Shown here piece by piece: positions 10,776 to 23,345 of a stretch of 64,000 nucleotides of DNA (position 1 is its first letter; each line of letters starts with the position of its first letter). Source of the DNA: Epiperipatus broadwayi (taxonomy: Eukaryota; Onychophora; Udeonychophora; Euonychophora; Peripatidae); contig JAQFVV010000043.1 of assembly GCA_028023455.1 (NCBI GenBank), positions 1,551,483 through 1,615,482 on the forward strand, read 5' to 3'. Position numbers and translations under genes: made by a program. Below the pieces are notes generated by a model. The model was not told where the DNA came from, searched no databases, and was given only the letters and a program-made list of their open reading frames with translations.

Positions 10776-12854
10776 TTTGGCTCTTTTTTTGTGTGTAAAT
10801 ATTCACAATTCTAAATATTCTGATTACATCTTTTCATCTACCTTAATTAAATAGAAATTACTCTTCGGACAAAAATATATCTAATCTATTGAAAATCTAC
10901 TTCAATAAACTGCAGCTGTGAGTGGATTTAACTGAAGTTGTTATAAAACCATCATATTTCATTGTAGTAAACCTTTTTTATTTCAGCAATACAAGTGTCA
11001 AAAGGAAATCTCAAATTCTCTAATAAAACAACTGCAATCTCATCAAATTCTTGTTTTGTCAGTATTTAATATTATTAAAATCTCATTATTCCACAGCCTA
11101 ATCCATCCATATCCATTTGTTTTTCTTTTCAAATAACATAGATAATGACCTAAAAATCATTCCTATCTTTCAATATATCCACTTTCTTTGCTCATAATTT
11201 TCTATTTCCATTTTTTTATGCAAATTGTTGTATTCTATTATTTATTAAATCGACTACTTTTTCTTGGTAATTATTCTATCTCCTGATATTCCCTTTAGAA
11301 TCATTTTCTCCTAGTTTTGTTTTGTGTATCAATTTACTGTTTAAGCCTTCTATATGCATTTCTACTTTCTGCAGAATTCATATTTTTCTACCAACTTCAA
11401 TCTTTATTTTAAATGTCACCTCTTTTAACTCTTCTTTGAATAATTCTCAATTTTCAGTTGAATTTGTTGTCTAAAACAATCGATAACTATTAACACTGAT
11501 TTTTTTTATTCAAAAAATTTGAAAAAATTTCATTAATATTCTCTTTGATTATTAAGGACCTTTTTTTTGTATCTCAGCTCTTATTTTTTTATAAGATTAT
11601 CTCAATCTGACCAGCATTAAATTATGATCTGAATCTCTATCCATATTCCTGAATGTGACGTTACTTTCTTAATACTATTTTTTATTAAAACATAATCTAA
11701 CCAAAATCTTTTTTTTATCAATGAGTTCATTATTTAATCTACTATTTTCTTTTATACCAGTCTTTTACCGCTATCATTTCTTATCTATACTCTCCTATAA
11801 CTTTATCCTCCAGTACCTGCTCAATTAAGCAAACCAATATCATATTACCATTATTTTTTAGATTCTTTGATAATTACTTTATCAGTTTCATCTTATAAGA
11901 TTTCTATCCTCTTCGTCAATATGATCATTAGACTCCTTAAAGTCTAATCCTGCAATCTATTATTGATAATAATGCTACTTATAAAAAGGTCTTTTTTGTT
12001 CTTGTGCCCAAATAAATACCTACATTATGTCTATTGCTCCTTTAAGAATAACACGAGTTTACATATTCAACATCCTTTTCACCATAATCCATTTTCTTTT
12101 CATCTTTGACAATAAATTACTATTTTCTGGGTGGTTCATAATCGTAATACTCTGTATATCTATTTTTATAATACTCTTCAGTTCTAAGAACTTTATAGGC
12201 AGGAAGACATAAATGGATTGATGTGTTCTGGAATATTTTTCCTGATTGCTTCCTCTAGCAACATCAATAGTAATTACAATTCAAATTTATAATAAAAATT
12301 TAATAACATTTTATTTTTTAAAAAATTCATAATTAATTAGATTTAACATTTTTATAATTAATCATTTTAGACTAAATCCTTATTGTCAGCAATAATTGTT
12401 TACCTACAAACATGCTCTGCACGTTAGACCACCTCGTTTTTTTTTTAATTCTCTCAGGATTATTAACTAACTTATTTTTATTAGTTAAACTTTCTATTCA
12501 TAACTCCACTGTCTCTAAGTACAAGCACAAAACAATTCCTTTTTATAATTTGTTCAATAAATATTTTTCCCTTATACTTTTTAATATTCATATATATCTA
12601 TCTTTTTCATTCTTCTCATAACCGATATCCCTAAAGTCTCTAATCCCCCCCATCTCCCAATTATGCATAAAAAGTTATACTGTATATTAAAAGACATTAA
12701 AACTATAGAATAGCCCCTACCTTTATTAAAGGCTAGTTTAATAATACAGTTCTCATTTTAATTTTTGTCATTATTTCCATCAACAATAAAATAACTTTCC
12801 AAAATATTTGAAAACACTTTTCTCTATAATATTGTTATTGCTTGCCTGATGTGG

Positions 12855-13550
12855 CAATATATTGAACTATTTCCATCATCTAACATTAAATGTTGAATGT
12901 CTAGAAAATTTTTCTTTTATTTAAACTTTTCCAAATACAAACAACTGTTAGTAATAACACAACATTTTGAGTGGTATTATTATCCATTCTTCTTGTTACT
13001 GGTCCAACCAATAATATTAGCTTGGGAATCAAACTTACGACTTTTAGATTTATGAAAATTGACTTTAAGATGACGTTTTAATCAACTGTTATACAATATG
13101 TACAATTTTGCCAATATGTAGATAAGAGTAATCTAAACTTGATAATAGTTGATGAATGATACTTTTATTCTTTAATTAATAGATTACATAATATTCCAAT
13201 TGGTATTCTTCACTTTTCTTCAGACACTGCTGGCCTGACCAGTGACAGCGTTAGCATAGGAGTCAAACTTACATCTTTAGGTTCTTAAATATCGAATTTT
13301 AAGACAATATCAGGGTAGAGTATTGCCTTAAAATTAGCTATTTAAGAACCTAAAGGTGTATGGTTGACTTCTATGCTAACATTGTCATTGGTCAGGTCAG
13401 CAACGAATGAAAAAGAGCGGATAAAACCACTCAAAATGTTGTGTTATTACTAACAGTTGTTTGTATTTGGAAAAATTTAAATAAAGTTTTTTAGACATTC
13501 AACGTTAGTTGATGGAAATATTCCAACATATTAGCACATCTAAAATACCA
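12855..13550. repeat. Cluster of SINE family S2, including a head-to-head pair
   Basis: Three copies are visible: minus at about 12855-13115, a truncated minus copy at about 13195-13313, and a plus copy at about 13321-13550. The last two meet head to head with a short spacer, giving an inverted repeat with arms of about 80 bp (13227-13313 and 13321-13400). Shared blocks are a GGTCAGNCCAGCA-like core, ACTCAAAATGTTGTGTT, and a tail containing GATGGAAATA. A cleaner copy with a tRNA-like head is at 39897-40165. Confidence 0.6.
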
Positions 13551-13559
13551 TCATCACAA

Positions 13560-14220
13560 ACCTCAGGCTTCCTCTATAACTTTCTGTCTAATGTTTATAC
13601 TATTATTTCAATTTATTTCATTGCTTTAGCTTCATTTGTATTTATTTTCAACAAACTTTTTTGACAAATTTTAATTTTGCAAAGTTCTTCCATATAACCT
13701 ACAATCATTATCTTACCATCAGCAAATCTGACATGATGAACCCTTCTATCTCCATTGGTAATTTCATTTTTATCAAATCAGCATTGTTTAAATTTATTTA
13801 AACATATATGAACAAAACAGAATATAGGAAATATTCCGGTATTATACTTTTCTTATATCTATCTTTTCCAAATATCATTTAATTTTATAAATAACTTCTG
13901 ATTTATATATAATTTTCCACATAGCTATCTTTCCTTCTAATCTAAACTTTTCTTTTTCAGTATATCCAATTATGTAATCTAGTTCACCCGTTAAATGTAT
14001 TTTCACAATCAACAAAATAAACATTTTTTTTTATATCTCTTATCAGTAGTTCTCATTTACTTCATTTATATCTATTTCTTATTAATCCACACTGATCTTT
14101 ATTTGATATTCAACTAATAATTTTAAACATATAAATGTTCAGACATTTATAAAGAAAAGGTAGACATATTGTTTTAAAAATTAGCTTTATTCATGCTGAG
14201 AAAGCTTTCAGTAATCATAG
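13560..14220 (-). mobile_element. Reverse transcriptase relic of a LINE
   Basis: Minus-strand translation, broken by stops, retains a VHHVRFADGKIMIV block matching the RFADD catalytic motif of LINE reverse transcriptases (one Asp replaced), followed by INTNEAKAMK, typical of the next conserved block. Upstream an IGYTEKEKFRLEGKIAMW-like stretch is consistent with the palm. It is a non-functional fragment. Confidence 0.45.
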
Positions 14221-15918
14221 CTATCTTACATTACTATTATTGGTGGTATTTAAGAATACTTGATTATATTCAAATTCTTTTTCATTTGTTGCGTAGTTAT
14301 GTAAATTTTATTTGAAATCTTCTTAGCCCATTTCTTCGCGATAGAGGTGCTAGTATATTGAACTTTGGCTATGGTTCAAGCCTCTAATATTTTTTTTTAT
14401 CCTCCCTTTCAGTACAATTCTAAAATACTCATATTTCACAGAATCAGCCTTTTGCGTAGAGAAAATCTACTAAATCATAAATTATTTTGCAATATCCCAT
14501 TTAATTCTTTTTAAATTTTTTCCTCGCACGTTAAATAATTTAACCGGAATCTCGCCAAATTTATTAGTTTTAAATTCGACTAAGGTTTTTACAATATTTC
14601 CCTTCATTATTACATATTTATGTGAAGACCTTTCTGAACTCCTATTAACAATATTTCTTTCACACAACCTTCTAGTTTTTTCTAAATATCTACTTTCCAT
14701 TCTAATCTTCAATCTATATTTTATTCCTGTAATTCTACTTCTATCAATATTGTTTTATTCGGTTATATATTAAATCAAACCTATCTGTTCATTCTAATTC
14801 TTTCATTCTTTTATACAATAGCCCCTTACATCATTATTTCCAACCTCATGTTTTCAATTATCCATAAGTCAAAATAACTACTAACCAAAAAGTGAAAAAA
14901 TTATTAAAACATTTTAAATTTTAAAAAATATGCAGTATATATGTAGGTGTTTCACACTTTTAACACGCATATATACAGGATGTACATATGCCTACACGTG
15001 TTAAAAACATGGTTAATTATAATCTACACTATAGCTAGGATGGTTATGAAGAGACTTCTGTATTCTCTTTACAACCACCCACTTCTAGCTTTATTTCTTT
15101 CAAGTCTTAATTCGCTGCTAAACTTTCTATGCTATACATATTTCTATCTACCTAGCACTTTGTTCACATTATTCATAATCCAAGCTTTTTCACGGTTTGG
15201 TTTCTTTTATAATTCACTATCTCTATTGCAAAGGAGGTTTAATTTATTATTGAAAATGAGCTCAATAAAATGTCATGTAGGACAGACAAAACTTGTATAA
15301 AGTTTTCAATGAAAATGAACACTAAGAATACAATAAAAATAGTTAATAAAATAGAAGGTAAACATTTGACAGAAAATTATAGAGCAGGTTAATATTTTGA
15401 AATACTTGGAAAAATAATCATAAAAAACTTACTAAACAAGATTTTAATAAGAGTAGGAGGGCTATTCTGTGGATTATTTAATGAGATCTTAGAAAACATG
15501 GAAAGAATAGAAATGTATACGTTTTGGAAAAATATATGAAACAAGGTTATTTTTTTGAAATTATAAAGAAAAAAACAACAACCTAGAACGGCCATGAATC
15601 TGAAGACAGACGAATTGCAAAAGGTGGTTGAAGAGGTCATAAAAGGAAAGAGAAAAAAGCTAAGAGACAAAAAAAATTATTATGAATATAAAGAAAATAA
15701 TTGTATTTGAAAAGTAAAGCAAGAGATACAAAAGCTTGGACAATATAATATGATTTGGTATATATCTGCTTTTGCCAGGTAACTACGACTCATTTAGGTA
15801 TTTTATATCCTATATTTAATCTTAGATTTGCTAAATTCCTAATTTACATTGTAAACAGCAGTCATTTATGCTCAGACCTATTTCAATTACTTTCTAAATG
15901 ATTTGTATCCAATTTATT
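14221..15918. other. AT-rich region without a supported gene
   Basis: Several open frames of 60-117 codons occur on both strands, but none has recognisable motifs. A plus-strand stretch at about 15330-15680 is rich in Lys and Glu codons and could be a worn LINE linker; this is too weak to assign. Confidence 0.35.
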
Positions 15919-16025
15919 TATATTCATTATTAAACAAGACAAAACTCTCCATATAGTAGTGCCACCCTGTACCAACCAGAGTAATCAATGAATGCCAGAA
16001 GGCTTGTGCATAAAATCCCTGCCTA

Positions 16026-16091
16026 CTCATCAATATCCCCAGACTAGTTTCTGGCTTGTGGCCTTCGTCAGTGAGGAGCTTTGGATCTGAG
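16026..16091 (-). ncRNA. Hammerhead ribozyme motif in F2, left arm
   Basis: Matches the family consensus: CUGACGA, stem II GGC/GCC with loop CACAA, GAAA, ACUAGU, C. Stem I pairing is kept on both sides of the internal loop, apart from a missing C in the distal part. Confidence 0.75.
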
Positions 16092-16415
16092 AGCACTGCA
16101 CCTAGATCTTAGGATCTAACGCAACCCTCCAGCAGCCACCTTTTAATTCTACTACAAAACTATGAGAATGAAATTTGAAAACACAATAATATTTTCAATC
16201 TAAGCTCAATAGCTTATATAGTCATATGAGTCTGAACTCAGTTCAGCACTCATACATTTTGATGTCTTTGGCTCTAACAACCATAGCCACCACTATCTTA
16301 TTAGGCAGGATTGGTGTTCAACCACTCAACATCACATGATCACCATTTACACTAGCACATAATTGTTATTAAACAAGGCAAAACTTTCAATACAGTAGTG
16401 CCACCATGCAGTGCT

Positions 16416-16482
16416 CTCAAATCCAAGGCTCCTCACTGACGAAGACCACAAGCCAGAAACTAGTCTGGGGATATTGGATGAG
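16416..16482 (+). ncRNA. Hammerhead ribozyme motif in F2, right arm
   Basis: CUGACGA at 16436-16442, GAAA then CUAGUC ending at 16465. Stem II has one weakened pair (GACC for GGCC). Stem I keeps the proximal UCCUCA/UGGGGA pairing and the distal AUCCAA/UUGGAU pairing. Confidence 0.73.
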
Positions 16483-16639
16483 TAAGCACTAGATAGGGAT
16501 TTTATGCACAAACCTTCTGGCATCCATTGATTACTCTGGTTAGCACAGGGTGGCGCTACTATATGGAGAGTTTTGCCTTGTTTAATAACAATTGTGCTAG
16601 TATAAGAGACAGTGATCATGTGATATATTCATGATTATG

Positions 16640-17372
16640 AATATGGTCATGCTAATTCAAGAAAAAGAAGTAATTGAGGCAAAAAAAATTAAGTGATCCC
16701 TAAAATCCATTATGTGACATCTTGTGATACTGTCTTTTACTTCTGCAGGAAACTTTTTTTTCTGAAAGACTTCAATACTTTGCCTAATTGTATCCCTTTA
16801 CGTTTTATTCTCGGCCATATTCTCCAAATAAAAGCAATTACTATAATATTGTATTTCTTTATAATTAGAATCTATTTGAAGATTTTGTTTTTCATAAAAT
16901 ACCACTTTTTAGGAAATTTATTTACTATTTATTTGCTTCACATATAAATCCACCAAATGATAAACATTAAAGATAAACACATCAATCAACCTGAAAAACG
17001 ATTTACCTCCAGGCCATTTCTATTCTCAGAAATATTATACAACATACTTAAAGATTTTCTACTGCCTTTATGATACTTGATACAAAGTCCATGTCTCACT
17101 TCCATGCAATCCATTTGGAAGAATAAAAGATCTAGATTCAGTTAATTTAGTTGGTGGTCCTTTAAGAAAAATAAAATATTCCTTTTTTAAATAAAGCAGC
17201 ATAATAGTCGACACTCAGTATCTGCTTTCCTACCTTACCACGATATTTCAAATTATTCATATGTTCTAGTTGATAATTAACTAAACAAAGTTGCTGAAAA
17301 TGTATTTTTCCATTACTGTCTGATTAATTAAATGTGTAGTTGAATACTAATTATTAATTCAAGTTCTTTATA
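16640..17372 (-). mobile_element. Weak LINE C-terminal relic in otherwise empty sequence
   Basis: At about 17010-17130 the minus strand reads a block close to GLHGSETWTLYQ, the GSETW signature found after the reverse transcriptase of many LINEs. The rest of the stretch shows nothing I can support. Confidence 0.35.
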
Positions 17373-19165
17373 GATGTGAAGTACTGTAGCTTCTTAAATG
17401 GAGTCAAAAATCCCAGAGAAACCTGTTAGCCACTTTATTTTCCATTCCCCAGTCCAAGTTTTCCCATATTCTGCTCCATTCCATTTCCACAACATAATCT
17501 TTGTCAACTCTATGGCCTTTACATCTAAATCCCCCTAATCTTTTCCCAAACCTAGCATAAAAACCAATAATTCACTTTCTGTATAATCACTTTTTTCATA
17601 TTTATTCTTCCATAACTTAATTATATGTACCCTTTCTGTTTTCAAATATTTACATTCAATTAACAAATGCCTAATATTTTCTATTCCTTCCTTACATAAT
17701 TTACAAAATAAATCACCCATATTTTTCCATTTACATGTATATTCTCTTGTTACTAAAGATCCTGTTCAAACCTTAAACAATAAACTACTTTCTTTACTAT
17801 TATCATATATTAACTCGCACCTAATATTCTGTTTACTTCTATATATATTTAAACTCTTTTTACTCTCATACTAATTCTCCATCTCTCTAATTCCCTATTC
17901 TTTATTAATAAATCTATTCTTTTATCCCATTCCTTACTATTATAACACTCAACAATCCTCTTAACACAATCATCCCATCTTTTGTACAAATATACCAATA
18001 TAAATTCCTTACCCAAATCTTTTGCATACCGCATTACCTTTCTCACCCATCTTGTTACCTGCCCTTTACTCATAACCCAATTAAATATTATTTTGGCTAT
18101 TCTTTTATTATCCATAAACTGCAATCTACCAAACATTTTCATTTTACTTTTTGCATCTCTCATATGAAAACTTGACCATATGCAACTTCCATATAATTCT
18201 AGCTACACCATATTTATTATATGAAAACAGTGTTAATTTCTTTATCAATCCCTTTCTCTTCTTTGCTTCATTTATCAAATTTTTCTCCCAGTCATCCAAA
18301 TAATTTTCCTGATTACTTAAAATAATCCCTGAATAACTATATCTATAAACCACACTCAATATCTCCCAATAAAAATTCTACATCTTCTCTTTCCCCAGTA
18401 TTAACCATCATTATATTTGATTTTTCTTCACTAAATTTAATCCCCATCTCTTTACCCACCCTTGCACATGTCCTCAGCATAACTTCCATATCTTCTCTTC
18501 TTTCTGCACACAAAAAGACCCGACAAAATATATACTCCCTAACCACCTATTAACGGTATCTCTATCCCCCTTCCTTATCTTTCTATTGCACTTTCCATTT
18601 CAATTAAATATAACACAAACAAAATAGGTACATAGGGCATCCTTGCCTTAGTCCCACCCCATTTTTAACTTTAACTGATTCAATATTCCCTGATATATAT
18701 AATAATTATTTTAATTTCTTAATAATATCCAGTAAAGCTTCATCCATTCCCAAATTTGCTAAACTTATTCATAATCTATTCCTATTTACTCTATCATATG
18801 CCTTCTCTATATCTATAAAACTCATATATAACTGTTTACCTGAATTTCTACTCATATCCATAAGTTGTGTAACTACAAATACACTATCTCCTATACGCCT
18901 ATCTAATCTAAAACCTCCTTGCATTTCTCCCACTACATTATTCACTTCCATCCATTTTACAACTCTTCTAGCCACCATATATAAAAAAACTTTATATAAA
19001 ACTGATGTTACCGGTCTATAATTATTTAACTTTCTATGATCCTTACCCTTTCCTTTAAATAATAATCTTACTCTTGTATTACTCCAACTACTGGGAAAAC
19101 TATTCTGTGCCATCTTATTAAAACTAGGATATCTCAACACAAGTATAGATACAATAAGGCACATA
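17373..19165 (-). mobile_element. LINE copy a (Jockey/CR1/L2-like), 3' part
   Basis: Reading from 19165 downward, the broken ORF contains LLFKGKGKDHRKLNNYRPV, then EMQGGFRLDRRIGDSVFVVTQL, then FIDIEKAYDRVNR (reverse transcriptase motifs 1-3), a thumb region, and near the end a CKLCKEGIENIRHLLIEC zinc-knuckle-like block (17535-17720). The 3' terminus is GAAGCTACAGTAC, as in copy c. The 5' continuation is at 19560-19800 after about 390 bp of foreign sequence. Frameshifts split it into at least six pieces, so it is inactive. Confidence 0.82.
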
Positions 19166-19559
19166 CGGATCCAGAATGCACTTCAATTTTTGCACAACAT
19201 CAAAAATTGTCAGAACACGTGTTCGAACCCACATCTGCAAAATTAGTTTGTACTGAGAGGCATGATATTACGCGAAAGGTAAAAAAAGCTTACTTTATAG
19301 CAGAGGACTCCTTCGCCATTAATCATAAGGATGCATGTTTTGCTATATCTAAAAGATGGTCTTAGTAACTCATTTGCATATGGTAGTTATTTATATAATG
19401 ATTTCAAAGAAAGAATCATAACTGGCTATGAATATGAGAAGTATATCTTGAAAGCGTTCAGCCATTTAATTTAGTTTTCTATTTGTTATTACCGCTTTAC
19501 ATTGGAAGTGTGATAGCATGATTTAATATTATCATATAAAACAAGATAATAACTTTACT
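19166..19559. other. Sequence interrupting LINE copy a
   Basis: About 390 bp separate two parts of the same LINE ORF. It holds a B-box-like block (GGGTTCGAAC on the minus strand near 19225) but no clear target duplication. It may be an insertion of a short tRNA-related element. Confidence 0.4.
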
Positions 19560-19800
19560 TTTGCCCTATATCCTAAATTCATCACCATCTCCGCTACCCA
19601 TCCATCTAAACCTCTGGCTTTTCCACTTCAATTTCTCTACTTCATTCAGTTCACTTTTTGTAAACTTAATATTCCCATTACTATAAAATTCGCTCTAAAT
19701 CTTCTCTAGAGCTACACTCTATTCCCTCATCATCTAGTAATACTATCCCCTACATTGTTTACATCCAAAGCATTAAGCACACTCTATACTTACAAAATGG
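19560..19800 (-). mobile_element. LINE copy a, upstream linker piece
   Basis: Minus-strand translation with one frame change gives SELNEVEKLKWKKPEGLDGWVAEMV, then MNLGYRAK. This is the block that precedes the reverse transcriptase in many LINEs and fits directly upstream of the part ending at 19165. Confidence 0.6.
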
Positions 19801-20450
19801 AAATAACAGTATAGCCATTAAAGTGCTATTGAGCTAGAAATCAAAGAGATGAAGTTATTTTTGCTTCTGAATTCCAATTAAAAATATCATTTAACTACAT
19901 GTACTACATTAGTGCTGCCTATACACTGACTTAAAGAACACCACCATAAAATTAGAAAACAAAGTCGGAGCTACTAATATTCATTTGACAGCAATTTTCC
20001 TTTCAAATGCTTCAAATGTTTTCATAACTGTTAACAGTACTTTCTTTCATATCATTAGTGAACCACCAGCTAATTTAAAACACTGCCATCTTTTCAATTA
20101 AATGAGTCGTAAATTTTCCTAATAAAAAAACATGCCTATAGTGCTTCTCTATAGATAATCCCTGGATTATGCCTAGAAACAAACCCATAAAATCTTTAAA
20201 AGTACGTTTGCTGCGGTAAATGAAAATAATATTCCATAATAATGATGGGTCGTTTCCGTCTCCATTATTTTTATAAAATACAAGTACTCTTAATTATCGA
20301 ATGACAAAACTTTACGAGTTCATGAATTGCTAAAAATTGCAACTCTTTCAAGGTTAACTTATTATTACAATATTTTAAAACTTTTCCTATCTTATCAAGG
20401 ATCTGCAGCCTTTACATTATAAAATTACAAAAAAGCTATTTTAACTTTAA
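19801..20450. other. AT-rich stretch without a gene
   Basis: I see no coding or repeat signature here. Confidence 0.4.
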
Positions 20451-20490
20451 GCCATCAAACATCACATGATCGCCATTCTTTATGCTTATG
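20451..20490 (-). repeat. Terminal scrap of the hammerhead element family
   Basis: AAACATCACATGATCGCCATT followed by TTATGCTTATGG matches the constant terminus of elements F1, F5 and F7. Nothing else of the element is present. It directly abuts the 3' end of LINE copy b. Confidence 0.6.
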
Positions 20491-20855
20491 GACTGTGACC
20501 TCCTTAAACGGAGTCAGGAATCTCTCAGCACCTATGCCAGAGAAACCCGTTAGCCACTTTACTTTCCACTTTCATTCTCCGCCCTAAGTTCTCCCGTAAT
20601 CTGTTCCATCCCTTTTCCACAACATAATCTTTGTCAACTCTATGGCCTTTATATCTAAATCCCCCATATCTTTTCCCAAACCCGGCATAAAAACCAATAA
20701 CCCACTTTCTGTATAATCACTTGGTTCATATTTATTCTTCTTCCATAACTTCATTATTTGTACCCTTACTGCTTTCAAGAATTTGCATTCAATTAACAGA
20801 TGCCTAATATTTTCTACGCCTTCCTTATACAACTTGCAGACTAAATCATCCATAT
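20491..20855 (-). mobile_element. LINE copy b, short 3' fragment
   Basis: A truncated 3' end of the same LINE as copy a. It keeps the C-terminal CKLYKEGVENIRHLLIEC block (one Cys changed to Tyr) and GLLVFMPGLGKD, then the 3'UTR. It is truncated at 5', as usual for LINE insertions. Confidence 0.8.
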
Positions 20856-21005
20856 TTTTTCAATTAAAATATGGTCTGAACTCATCTATGCCTCTTAAAA
20901 ACATATCAATTTTCACTTTGGGAAAATTAGGCGGAAGTTACTCCAAAAAAAAGTCAGTTGTGTAAAAATAACCCTTTAGTGTCATAATATTTAGGATCTG
21001 TCAAG

Positions 21006-21095
21006 CATTGGTGGTCGAGAGGTCAACTGCTTTACAAGCAGTTGTCCCGGGTTAGCAGGTTCGCTTCCCGGCTGATACTATGACACATGATAAAA
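21006..21095 (+). repeat. tRNA-derived SINE-like element, family S1 copy 4
   Basis: The best-kept head: GTGGTCGAGAGGTCAACTGC, a long arm, then GGTTCGCTTCCCGGC and ATGACACATG with a short tail. It resembles a Leu/Ser-class tRNA in having an extra arm, but the acceptor stem does not close, so it is not called as a tRNA gene. Confidence 0.6.
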
Positions 21096-21559
21096 ATATA
21101 TATATATATTTAGGATCTTAGCCATTTCCTATAAATATTGTTATGTGATAAAAACTGCATTAAGATCTAATTTTGCAAAGAATTTAATAATTTCTAAATT
21201 AGCTCACACCTCTCTTACATTAGATGTATAGTGACTTAATAATCACTGCATATTTTAACTTGATCATTAGGTTTCAGACTGATAACTACAGGAATTAATA
21301 TCCATACTCCAGTTATTGTCTATAATTAGTTGAAAGTAAAATTCATTTTAATTTATTTCTTGCTGGAGTTTCGTATTTATTTTATGCAATGTTGTTTAAT
21401 TGCTGGGCTTTGAACCCAAACACAGCAATTGACACAATTGAAGAACTAGTACCTCCAGAATTATAACTTGGTGCATTATTGACCTGTATCTCCTGAGTTT
21501 ATAACTTCAACCATTAATAATTCGAAAACAAGTGAACTTGATATTAAAAATATGGAATG
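21096..21559. other. Stretch without a recognised feature
   Basis: A (TA)n run at about 21103-21113 follows the SINE. No ORF or repeat is recognised in the rest. Confidence 0.4.
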
Positions 21560-22560
21560 ACTAATATGTGTAAAACGGTTAAATAAATATTTTATTATCA
21601 ATTCCACAAAAGATGATGCAACTAAAATAGTTACTTTACTCATAATTTGCAAGTGCCATGGTTATAGAAATAGCAATATAAACTTCATGAACCTGATGAG
21701 CTTGAAGTATTCCTTATGAAGAACTAATAAAAAAAATTATGAATCTTCCAAACATGTGGACGCCAAGAGAGGGGAGATAGTTGCAAAGATTATGATATAG
21801 CCCTAAGAGAATTAGCAAATAAATATTTATATGATTAATATCTTGAGGAAAGTTTATTAGAACAATTCAAATGGATCTGTTTGATGGAAGTTTATGACAG
21901 TAATTCTTAGCAATTCCTAACCTTATGTTTCTGAAGCTATGAAAGTAAGCACTGGATAAGTACTAGATTCAAAACATGCAAGAAAATTTCACAAATCTTG
22001 TACAAATAATGTTCATAAGCAAACAATTCTCCATGCATCCAACTCTAAAATGTGTAAAAAATAAAATGCTATTACTGTGGGAATCCAGAAGGTAAAGACG
22101 GTAATTGAAAAGAGACCAAGTGCAAAACTTGTGGCAAAGTAGGCCACCTAGAAAAAGTTTGCCATATGAGAAATAAATCTAACAAAAAAAATTTTTCAAA
22201 AAAGTTAATCTTTCCAAAATAATAATAATATTGTTCCAAAATAATAATAATATTGTAGAAATAAAGCGAACAGTGATAACTTTAAGCAGTGCCGGGTTAT
22301 CTTTTATATCACTATCCAAAGAAATTAAAAGCAGACTGTAAATTATGAAAATAGATATAAAGACTAGAAATGCAAATGGGAATTCAATAAAAATAATAAG
22401 ATTGGTTAAAATGCCTATTATAATTAAACTATAACAAACACCCTGAACAATTAAATCTTTTCACTATAAAAAAAAAAAATGAAAACTATTATTAGAGATT
22501 ATGAATGGTTTAAATCTTTAGACATAAAAATTTGCTTAGTAAACAAAATTACAATAGCAA
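21560..22560 (+). mobile_element. Gypsy-type gag relic
   Basis: A broken plus-strand frame reads ELANKYLYDYLEESLLEQF (about 21811-21868), matching the helical part of gypsy Gag, then a CCHC zinc knuckle region near 22065-22170 (KCYYCGN, then CKTCGKVGHLEKVCHM). Stops and frameshifts are frequent. Downstream sequence may be a worn protease but is not clear. Confidence 0.6.
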
Positions 22561-22867
22561 GAGCAATCAAAACAGTATCCAAAATTATTCAGACCAGGAC
22601 AAGGACAGGTGAAAATTCCAATATTATAAAACCCACACATTATCATGTACATTGAGAACAAAAGCCTTGTATCGACATTAAACAAATATATTTACATATA
22701 TGTTTATAAAACTGTATATTTAATATCTACTTACTTGCCTCATTGCATTAACCATATAGTGGTCAACCAGTATATTGCGGTTCAGCAGTTGTCTATCTTA
22801 CTTACAAATAGATTAACTATTTAATCAGATACATATCCATAAAGGGCACAATTGGATTCACTGAGCA

Positions 22868-23345
22868 TTGTCGCCCATTGGCCAGTTCTTTTTATGGGAC
22901 ATATATGCTATTTGGATATCTATTGCCCCATGGCAATGAATGCTTGATCTGATCAAGATAAGGAACCTGACTAGTCCATTATCTGAAGACAAGGTGAGAT
23001 ATAACATTCTCCCCCCTGTCTACAATTAGCCCTGGAGAAAGTAATCATTAAGAAAATTTGGTGAATGTGTTGATCACCTTCCAGCCAACTGAACCTATTA
23101 ATGAAGTCAGCAAACCTGATGAATCCAGAAAACGATGAAGACATCCATCAAAGCAATTAAATGTCTATATTCTCCAAGGCTAATTTTGGCCAGGGATATT
23201 AAGTCTCAAAATTGCTTTCAAATAATAGACTAGTCCAGAATTCCATCTTATCTTGATGGGATTGATCATTAATCACCATGGACCAATGGATATACAAATA
23301 GATAACATATGTCCAATGGCAAGAACAGGTCGATAAGGGATGGTG
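22868..23345. repeat. Imperfect inverted repeat
   Basis: The stretch at about 22885-23000 reads similarly, in reverse complement, to about 23215-23330, sharing GGACATAT, TGGATAT, CCATGG and ATCAAGATAAG in the same order. Identity looks to be roughly three quarters. It could be an old foldback element. No terminal duplication was found. Confidence 0.45.

Larger units (their letters stand above)
9880..12620 (-). mobile_element. Decayed LINE (non-LTR retrotransposon)
   Basis: Read on the minus strand with many stops and frameshifts. An APE-type endonuclease end is recognisable at about 12270-11550, including a SDHNLML block typical of the last catalytic motif. A lysine-rich linker follows to about 10850. 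At about 10300-9900 a C-terminal region resembles RTE/L1-type tails (MGKQAVNKIKK, then a KKWKKYPG-like block). Most of the reverse transcriptase is missing. Two SINE-like elements lie within it. It is not functional; the family assignment is uncertain and it may be two elements. Confidence 0.5.
15919..16632. mobile_element. Palindromic hammerhead element F2
   Basis: Bounded by a 9-bp target duplication, TATATTCAT (15919-15927 and 16624-16632). Inside is one whole monomer on the minus strand, then the start of a second minus monomer (from about 16330), then an inverted partial plus monomer (16409-16623). The head-to-tail junction inside the left part indicates a dimeric RNA or DNA template. 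Two hammerhead motifs lie inside. Confidence 0.8.

Noticed and set aside
12027-12621. Hydrophobic plus-strand frames of 61 and 69 codons
   Set aside because: They are antisense to, or just upstream of, the decayed LINE endonuclease and show no splice or start context.
16347-16619. Open frame of 90 codons (and similar ones at 15914, 55442 and 59899)
   Set aside because: All lie inside the palindromic hammerhead elements and recur only because the repeat recurs. They have no protein motif.
23115-23145. CUGAUGA followed by GAAAA as a hammerhead
   Set aside because: No stem II can form in the five bases between the two boxes.
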